Part shown: piece by piece, positions 1 through 4,544 of the stretch
Position numbering within the stretch: position 1 is the first letter of the stretch
How the letters are laid out: each line of letters opens with the position of its first letter
Assembly (NCBI GenBank): GCA_002449555.1
Contig: DJXA01000240.1
Span: forward strand, 1-5,692
DNA length: 5,692 bases
Source: Atopobiaceae bacterium UBA7016
GTDB lineage: Bacteria > Actinomycetota > Coriobacteriia > Coriobacteriales > Atopobiaceae
Direction: 5' to 3'
Notes under the pieces: model-generated
Seen by the model: only the letters and a program-made list of their open reading frames with translations
What the model was told of the DNA's origin: nothing
The model's database searches: none
Program-made: the position numbers and the translations under genes

Positions 1-1453
1 CGGCCTCGGCCTCGAGGCACGCCACCTCGACGCTCGCGGCGCCCAGGCGCACGGCGGTGCGAGCACAGTCGTAGGCAACGTTGCCGCCGCCCAGAACCAC
101 CACGCGGCCGCCCTCGACGGGCTGCGGGTTGCCCTCGCGGGCGGCCTTCAGGAAGTCGGTGTTGACGTACACGTTCTGCAGGTCGTGACCCTTCATGGGA
201 AGCACGTTGCCCTTGAAGGTGCCCACGGTGACCAGCACGGCGTCATAGCCCTGGGTGAGCAGCGCCTTGACGTCCTTCACGCGGGTGTTGCACTTCAGCT
301 CGATACGCGGCTCGGCGTCGTCGGCCTGGCTGATCTCGAGGATGGTTGCCACCTCGCGGTCGACAATCTCATCCGGCAGGCGGTACGCGGGGATGCCGTA
401 GCGCATCTGGCCGCCGACCTTGGCGTTGGCCTCGAAGACGTCAACCTTGTGGCCCTTCTCGGCCAGGAACAGCGCTGCGGTGAGGCCACCAGGGCCAGCA
501 CCGACGATGGCGACCTTCTTACCGGTGAGCGGCTCGTGGCGCACGCGGCTCTTCCACTCGCCCGTGTCACGCACCGCGGCGGCACGCTTCAGACGGCAGA
601 TGGAGAGGGGCTCCTGCAGGTAGTTGCGCTTGCATTCGCCCTGGCAGTTGTGGGTGCAGATGTTGCCGAGCGTCTCGGGGAACGGCACCTTCTCGCGCAC
701 GACAGCCGTGGCCTTCTCCCACTCGCCAGCCTTGACGTAACGCAGGTAGCGCGGGATGTCGATGTGCGCGGGGCAGCCGCTGCGGCACGGGACGATGTTG
801 TCCTCGCGGCTGCGACCTTCCTTGGCCAGGCCCACCATGTCGACGATGGAGCCCGTGGGGCACACCTCGATGCAGGCACCGCAGAAACGGCAGCCGGCCT
901 CTTGCAGGGAGTTGCCGTTGATGGCAACGCGCATGGAGCCGTCAGGCGCGCGATGGAAGCCGATTGCGCCCACGCCGCGAAGCTCCTCGCAGGCACGCAC
1001 GCAGCGGCCGCAGCGGATGCAGCGGGTGAAGCCGTGGGTGATCAGCGGGTTGGAGTCGTCCGTGGGGACGGTGCGACCCTTGCAGCGCCAGCGCTGCGGA
1101 GAAACGCCCATGTACTGGTACATAGACTGAAGCTCGCACACGCCGTACTTGGGGCAGCCGGTGCAGTCGGCCGGGTGCGTGGCCAGGATGAGCTCCATAG
1201 CCAGACGGCGCACCTTGTCGGCGGCGTCGCCCTTGGTGTTAACGACCATGCCGTCCTCGGCCTTGGTCATACAGGCGCGGACGGGCTCGTCCTGCCCCTC
1301 CACCTCGACCATGCAGAGACCACATCCCCCGATGGGCTCCAGGTCAGGGTGGCCGCACAGATGCGGTACGAAGATGCCAGCGTCGAGCGCGGCGTTCAGA
1401 ACGGACTGACCCTCGAGCGCCTCGACGACCTGACCATCAATCGTCAGCTTCAT
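1..1453 (-). CDS. FeS/FAD NAD(P)H oxidoreductase: NuoG-like ferredoxin N-terminus fused to a GltD-like domain (C-terminus outside window)
   Basis: The frame is open from the ATG at 1451-1453 to the left edge (484 residues), so the protein is cut there. Seen in order: a [2Fe-2S] ferredoxin domain with C33, C44, C47 and C61; a HxxxCxxCxxxxxC site (H93, C97, C100, C106) as in NuoG, Fe-hydrogenase and formate dehydrogenase N-termini; two [4Fe-4S] motifs (C145/148/151/155 and C188/191/194/198); the cysteine-rich GltD N-terminal region (C223, C227, C266, C270, C274, C286); an FAD-binding GAGPGG at 318-323; and a second Rossmann motif GGGNVA at 455-460, probably for NAD(P)H. GltD-type flavoproteins pass electrons between NAD(P)H and iron-sulfur clusters; this one is soluble, with no signal peptide. 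AAAGGAG (1463-1469) lies 9 bases before the ATG. It is not the plain glutamate synthase small subunit, because of the ferredoxin-rich N-terminus. Its electron partner is not shown; the flavoproteins upstream are candidates. The family is clear, the exact reaction is not. Confidence 0.9.
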   Translation of the reverse strand, partial: MKLTIDGQVVEALEGQSVLNAALDAGIFVPHLCGHPDLEPIGGCGLCMVEVEGQDEPVRACMTKAEDGMVVNTKGDAADKVRRLAMELILATHPADCTGCPKYGVCELQSMYQYMGVSPQRWRCKGRTVPTDDSNPLITHGFTRCIRCGRCVRACEELRGVGAIGFHRAPDGSMRVAINGNSLQEAGCRFCGACIEVCPTGSIVDMVGLAKEGRSREDNIVPCRSGCPAHIDIPRYLRYVKAGEWEKATAVVREKVPFPETLGNICTHNCQGECKRNYLQEPLSICRLKRAAAVRDTGEWKSRVRHEPLTGKKVAIVGAGPGGLTAALFLAEKGHKVDVFEANAKVGGQMRYGIPAYRLPDEIVDREVATILEISQADDAEPRIELKCNTRVKDVKALLTQGYDAVLVTVGTFKGNVLPMKGHDLQNVYVNTDFLKAAREGNPQPVEGGRVVVLGGGNVAYDCARTAVRLGAASVEVACLEAEA

Positions 1454-1488
1454 GTGCTCCCTCTCCTTTCTTTCTACCTCACGTACCT

Positions 1489-1522
1489 TGGTGTCCTCTG
1501 CAGCGTGCCACGTAGGACACCA
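1489..1522. promoter_or_regulatory. 9-bp perfect inverted repeat upstream of the FeS/FAD oxidoreductase gene
   Basis: TGGTGTCCT (1489-1497) and AGGACACCA (1514-1522) are perfect reverse complements separated by 16 bases. The dyad lies 36 bases before the oxidoreductase start codon and just beyond the terminator-like hairpin of the preceding gene. The arm centres are 25 bp apart, about two and a half helical turns, which would suit a dimeric regulator. It could also fold as a leader RNA stem. No convincing -10/-35 pair was found beside it. The repeat is seen; its function is inferred. Confidence 0.5.
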
Positions 1523-1536
1523 TGAAACGCGTAAAA

Positions 1537-1562
1537 GCGGGACCCTCGAAAGAGGGCCCCGC
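1537..1562 (-). terminator. Rho-independent-type terminator after the FAD reductase gene
   Basis: Arms 1537-1547 and 1552-1562 pair over ten bases with one A/C mismatch, closing a GAAA tetraloop. In the direction of transcription the stem follows the reductase stop codon by about 25 bases and is followed by TTTT, then ACGCG and TTT. The U tract is short, so termination may be partial. It suggests that the downstream oxidoreductase gene is at least partly transcribed from its own promoter. Confidence 0.7.
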
Positions 1563-1586
1563 GCGTTACGCGTCACTCAGTCAGAA

Positions 1587-3131
1587 CTAGTCCCAATCGC
1601 CGTCGCCGTCGTCCCAGTCCTCATCGCCGCCGTCACCAAAGGCGAGCTCAGCCGCGTTTTCGCCGGCGATACGGCCGGAGTTGAGGCAGAAGCCCATGGT
1701 GTTGCCAGGGATGCAGAAGTTGTAGGAGTCACCGTAGATGGTGCAGGCGTCGGTGCCGACGCAGTACAGGCCGGGGATCTTCTCGTAGTCGTCGGTCATG
1801 ACCTCGAGCCTGTGGTTGACGAGCACGCCGCCCAGGGTGCCATAAGCGCCCATGAACTGCTTGCAGCCGTAGAAGGGGCCCTCCTCCAAAGGAATCATGA
1901 ACTGGCGGTCCTTCTCGAACAGGGCGTCATAGCCCTCGGCGCACATCTCGTTGTACTCCTCGACAGCGGCCAGGAAGCCCTCGACGTTGATGCCGAGCTT
2001 CTCGGCGAGTTCCTCAAGGGTGTCGGCCTGGGCGATGTAGGGGTTGCCCTCGTCGTCCTTGTAGGTATCGAGGTCGGCGTTCCACTGAGCCTCGAAGCCC
2101 TCGTAGAGGTCATGCGGGTGGACGTGGGAGACGATGTCCGGACCATACTTCTTCCAACGCTTGAGCATGTTGGCGTCGAAGATGGCGTAGCCGACCTTGC
2201 CGGGCAGGTGGTTGATGGCGTTGCCGACAAAGGTGGTGTTGAAGACCTCGTCCTCGGGCATGAAGCGCTCGCCCAGACGGTTGCACCAGTAGCAGGGCTG
2301 ACGGAAGGCGCCCTCAACGTAGAAGTGGTTCATGTTGTCGGGCAGCTGGTACATGAGCTCCATGGTGACGGGGGTGTGGCCCGCGCCGGCCTTGTGGCAC
2401 ATGTTGAAGCCGTCGCCGTCCATGCCGGGGATAGCGAAGGAGAAGAGGTTCTTGCCCCAGTCCAGGCCGATCTTGTCGTGGATCATCTGGACGTTGTGGC
2501 CGAAGCCGCCGGTAGCGACGATGGCGGCCTTGCAGGAGATCTCGATCTCCTCGCCGGACTTGTCAACGGCGGTGACGCCGCAGATGGCGCCATCCTCGTC
2601 CTGGATCAGGCCGGTGCCGGGGGTCTCGAGCATGAACTCGACGCCGAGGTCCTGGGCGCGCTCGGTCATGCGCTTGGTCATCGTGGTGGCAGCGCGCGGG
2701 CCAGGCTCAGAGCCGTCCTCGGGCTGGACGACGTGCCAGGTGTACTCGCCGTCGGCGTAGGCCTTGGTGCGCTCGCCGGCGCGGAAGGCGGGACGGACGG
2801 AGTTGAAGACAACGCCCATGTCCATCAGCCACTGGATGGTGTCGCCGGACTTGTCGTAGTAAGCCTTGACGAGCTTGGCGTCGACCTGGTAGTGCGTATA
2901 GAACATGTGACGACGGAACAGCTCGCCCGGGGTCAGGGTGATGCCGCTCATCTTCTGGACGGGAGAGCCAGCCGCGCAGGGGCCCATGCCCATGTTGGCG
3001 GCGCCACCGGTGTTGGATGCCTTCTCCAGGCAGATAACGCTCGCGCCGTTCTCGGCCGCGGAGATGGCCGCGGCGAGGCCGGACAGACCAGCTGCGATGA
3101 CGACGACATCACACTCAAGCTGCTTTGCCAT
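1587..3131 (-). CDS. Soluble FAD-binding reductase of the fumarate reductase/ketosteroid dehydrogenase superfamily, substrate unknown
   Basis: This gene encodes 514 residues with ATG at 3129-3131 and a strong Shine-Dalgarno AAGGAGGA (3136-3143). The N-terminus is the FAD-binding Rossmann fold (residues 8-37, AAGLSG at 13-18, acidic E36 ending strand 2), followed by TGGAANMGMG (41-50). ATGGFG (206-211) and DGDGF (238-242) are typical of the FAD_binding_2 family, as are GERF (287-290), YGTLGGV (430-436) and GRIAGENAA (486-494). Members move a hydride between FAD and an activated C-C double bond. It has no signal peptide, Tat motif, haem-binding CxxCH or covalent-FMN domain, so it should be cytoplasmic and needs an outside electron donor. 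By hand alignment the His and Arg that hold fumarate in flavocytochrome c are absent, so it should not be called a fumarate reductase. Fourteen cysteines fit an anaerobe. The C-terminus ends in an acidic, Trp-containing tail (499-514). Superfamily is certain; substrate is unknown. Confidence 0.93.
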   Translation of the reverse strand: MAKQLECDVVVIAAGLSGLAAAISAAENGASVICLEKASNTGGAANMGMGPCAAGSPVQKMSGITLTPGELFRRHMFYTHYQVDAKLVKAYYDKSGDTIQWLMDMGVVFNSVRPAFRAGERTKAYADGEYTWHVVQPEDGSEPGPRAATTMTKRMTERAQDLGVEFMLETPGTGLIQDEDGAICGVTAVDKSGEEIEISCKAAIVATGGFGHNVQMIHDKIGLDWGKNLFSFAIPGMDGDGFNMCHKAGAGHTPVTMELMYQLPDNMNHFYVEGAFRQPCYWCNRLGERFMPEDEVFNTTFVGNAINHLPGKVGYAIFDANMLKRWKKYGPDIVSHVHPHDLYEGFEAQWNADLDTYKDDEGNPYIAQADTLEELAEKLGINVEGFLAAVEEYNEMCAEGYDALFEKDRQFMIPLEEGPFYGCKQFMGAYGTLGGVLVNHRLEVMTDDYEKIPGLYCVGTDACTIYGDSYNFCIPGNTMGFCLNSGRIAGENAAELAFGDGGDEDWDDGDGDWD

Positions 3132-3166
3132 ACGATCCTCCTTGTTCTTGCTTTCTTTACCTTACA

Positions 3167-3188
3167 AGCCGCCTGCGCGCAGACGGCT
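3167..3188. promoter_or_regulatory. 22-bp near-perfect palindrome in the FAD reductase leader
   Basis: AGCCGCCTGCG (3167-3177) is followed directly by CGCAGACGGCT (3178-3188). These are reverse complements except for one position, which would still form a G-U pair in the minus-strand RNA. The palindrome sits 35 bases before the reductase start codon, between an AT-rich patch and the Shine-Dalgarno. It could be an operator or a leader hairpin; the sequence alone does not decide. Confidence 0.5.
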
Positions 3189-3211
3189 CAATTACCTAAG
3201 CTATACATTCT
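3189..3211 (-). promoter_or_regulatory. Possible -10 region for the FAD reductase gene
   Basis: This short AT-rich patch lies in an otherwise GC-rich spacer. Read on the minus strand it contains TATAGC (3200-3205) and GGTAAT (3191-3196), both partial -10 matches. No good -35 stands at the usual distance from either, so the promoter may depend on an activator, or this may not be a promoter. The adjacent palindrome at 3167-3188 would lie at or just after the transcription start. Confidence 0.3.
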
Positions 3212-3269
3212 CACGCGGCGTCGCGCGTGGCTATGTGTGCCCGCCCGACGCTGCTCGAGGTAACTCGGA

Positions 3270-3299
3270 GCGCCCCCTGTACGTTTGCACAGGGGGCGC
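3270..3299 (-). terminator. Strong GC hairpin after the iron-sulfur flavoprotein gene, without a U tract
   Basis: GCGCCCCCTGT (3270-3280) and ACAGGGGGCGC (3289-3299) form a perfect 11-bp stem with an 8-base loop, starting 10 bases after the flavoprotein stop codon. In the direction of transcription the run TTTT precedes the stem rather than following it, so this is not a classical intrinsic terminator. It may act as a U-less terminator, an mRNA 3'-end stabiliser, or a processing boundary between the two genes. Confidence 0.5.
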
Positions 3300-3309
3300 A
3301 AAAGGGGGC

Positions 3310-4389
3310 TTACTGACGGGTGCCGAGGTCCTGGAACTTGGCGTAACGGTCGTCATCGGCGGGCTTGGTCGGGCTCAGGAACTCCTTGTAGCCGGCCACG
3401 CGAGCCTTGTACTCGGGCGTCTTCTGGAGCTCGGCCAGGATGCCCTCGTTCTTGCCGATGTCCTCGCCGTGGATCTGCTTGCCGCCCATGGTGTCGTGAG
3501 CACGCTCGCGACCCTGCTCGTCGTACATGCCGGGGAACGCGGGGGCGCCGTCCTTGTCGTAGATGACGTTGCCGTCCTCGTCGGTGAGGTCATGCTCGGC
3601 ATAGGTGACCTGCACGTTGCCGTTGATGTCGAGCGAGATCTTGCCCTGCAGGCCGCACACGGCGCACACGGCGCGGTTCTCGCCGGGATACAGGTAGAAG
3701 TCGTTGCAGTTGCAGTGCGGGCAGACGCCCTTCTCGCCCTTGTACTCGGCGTGCTCGGGATCCTTGGCGGCCTCGGCGAGGTTGATGCCGATCTGGTGGG
3801 CGCGGGCCACGACCTCGTCCTTCATGAGGGCGGTCTTGGACCAGGCGATCCACTCGTTGTCGATGACCTTCCAGGCGGGGGTCATGGACTGGATGGCGTG
3901 GTCAGACTGGATGTGGGTGCCCCAGTCAGAGCCACCGATGCCGATGTAGGACACGGGGATGCCGGTGTGGAAGACGCACTCGGGCGGAATGGTGCCCTTG
4001 CCGCCCTTCTCGATGATTTCCTTGGCGATCTGCATGCCGATGAAGTTGTTGCCGGTGTCCATACGGGGTCCGAAGCGGTCCATGATGGTGTGGAACAGGC
4101 CCGAAGCGCCGGTCTCGAAGATCGGGTCGACCATGATGATGCCGTCAGAGGTGAACATCTTCCAGGCGAGCCAGTCGAAGTCGTCCTTGTGGATGCACAT
4201 GTTGCCGCGGCCGCTCATGAGCGCCTTGACGCAGGCGATGCAGCCGGTGCAGTGCTTGATGTCGAGGTCCTGGGCGCGAATGAACTCAACCTCGCAGCCA
4301 GCCTCCTGGGCGCCCTTCAGCACCTCTTTGCAGATGGAGTCGTTGTTGCCATTTCTGGTGCCAAACGAAATGCCGAGAATCTTGGTCAT
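3310..4389 (-). CDS. Iron-sulfur flavoprotein (Isf/NADPH-dependent FMN reductase-like) with an added CxxC...CxxC ribbon
   Basis: The protein has 359 residues from the ATG at 4387-4389. Residues 1-110 match the flavodoxin-like FMN reductase/Isf family: strand MTKILGISFG, an FMN-phosphate loop TRNGNN (11-16), then C47, C50, C53 and C65 in CxxCxxC-x11-C, probably a [4Fe-4S] site, followed by KDDF (68-71), and DPIFETGASGLFHTIMDRF (88-106), the family's helix near FMN. Isf proteins are soluble homodimers or tetramers that shuttle electrons between ferredoxin-like donors and FMN. After the core, C223, C226, C242 and C245 form a zinc-ribbon or rubredoxin-like knuckle, and a charged segment to the end has no fold I recognise. 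This is longer than a typical Isf of roughly 190 residues. It lies between the regulator and the FAD reductase, as expected for an electron carrier or accessory flavoprotein. Electron-transfer role: fair confidence; partner: inferred. Confidence 0.88.
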   Translation of the reverse strand: MTKILGISFGTRNGNNDSICKEVLKGAQEAGCEVEFIRAQDLDIKHCTGCIACVKALMSGRGNMCIHKDDFDWLAWKMFTSDGIIMVDPIFETGASGLFHTIMDRFGPRMDTGNNFIGMQIAKEIIEKGGKGTIPPECVFHTGIPVSYIGIGGSDWGTHIQSDHAIQSMTPAWKVIDNEWIAWSKTALMKDEVVARAHQIGINLAEAAKDPEHAEYKGEKGVCPHCNCNDFYLYPGENRAVCAVCGLQGKISLDINGNVQVTYAEHDLTDEDGNVIYDKDGAPAFPGMYDEQGRERAHDTMGGKQIHGEDIGKNEGILAELQKTPEYKARVAGYKEFLSPTKPADDDRYAKFQDLGTRQ

Positions 4390-4394
4390 GGTAT

Positions 4395-4403
4395 CCCCTC
4401 TCC
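4395..4403 (-). promoter_or_regulatory. Ribosome binding site that fixes the flavoprotein start
   Basis: GGAGAGGGG on the minus strand lies 5 bases before the ATG at 4387-4389. It rules in favour of that start over the in-frame TTG at 4420-4422, which would add 11 residues before the usual MTKILG strand and would place this site inside the coding region. Confidence 0.8.
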
Positions 4404-4429
4404 AAAACGTACAGGTGACCAAACTAACA

Positions 4430-4470
4430 ATCAGAGTTTATGTATGAGAACACTGTGCAATCGTTTGAAA
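4430..4470 (-). promoter_or_regulatory. Probable promoter region of the iron-sulfur flavoprotein gene
   Basis: This is an AT-richer stretch 41-81 bases before the flavoprotein ATG. On the minus strand it holds TTGCAC (4455-4460), a fair -35 match, and CATACATAAACT (4435-4446), with TACATA and TAAACT as -10-like hexamers. The spacing (10 or 14 bases) is too short for a standard sigma-70 promoter, so the exact elements are uncertain. The -35-like hexamer overlaps one copy of the CACTGTGCA repeat. Confidence 0.35.
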
Positions 4471-4509
4471 CGGCATAAGCGGCACGTGCATAGATGCACT
4501 GTGCACTGT
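4451..4509. repeat. CACTGT/TGCAC repeat cluster, candidate operator
   Basis: CACTGTGCA occurs at 4451-4459 and again at 4497-4505, 46 bp apart. GCACTGT is repeated in tandem at 4496-4502 and 4503-4509. The same bases form overlapping dyads: GTGCA-TAGA-TGCAC (4486-4499), TGCAC-T-GTGCA (4495-4505) and GCACGTGC (4482-4489). The cluster lies between a PucR-type regulator gene and the flavoprotein gene, where an operator would be expected. Which protein binds it is an inference. Confidence 0.5.
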
Positions 4510-4544
4510 TACAAATGTCTAACTGGTGCGCTCGTTTGCCAGCG

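Noticed and set aside
1..1453. Naming the large oxidoreductase gltD
   Set aside because: It has a NuoG/hydrogenase-like ferredoxin N-terminus, and no glutamate synthase large subunit is visible.
1587..3131. Naming the FAD reductase a fumarate or urocanate reductase
   Set aside because: The overall fold matches, but the hallmark His/Arg positions do not, and there is no signal peptide, haem domain or FMN-attachment domain.
3212..3229. CACGCG-N6-CGCGTG inverted repeat
   Set aside because: Six GC-rich base pairs are likely by chance in this composition; noted only because it lies upstream of the possible reductase promoter.
1452..3263. Long open plus-strand frames antisense to the genes (also 185-1525 and 2938-4575)
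   Set aside because: They mirror the minus-strand genes, arise from GC-rich codon use, show low-complexity Ala/Val/Gly/His composition and no family motif, and lack ribosome binding sites.
4390..4422. TTG start at 4420-4422 for the flavoprotein
   Set aside because: It would add 11 non-conserved residues and put the good ribosome binding site inside the coding region.
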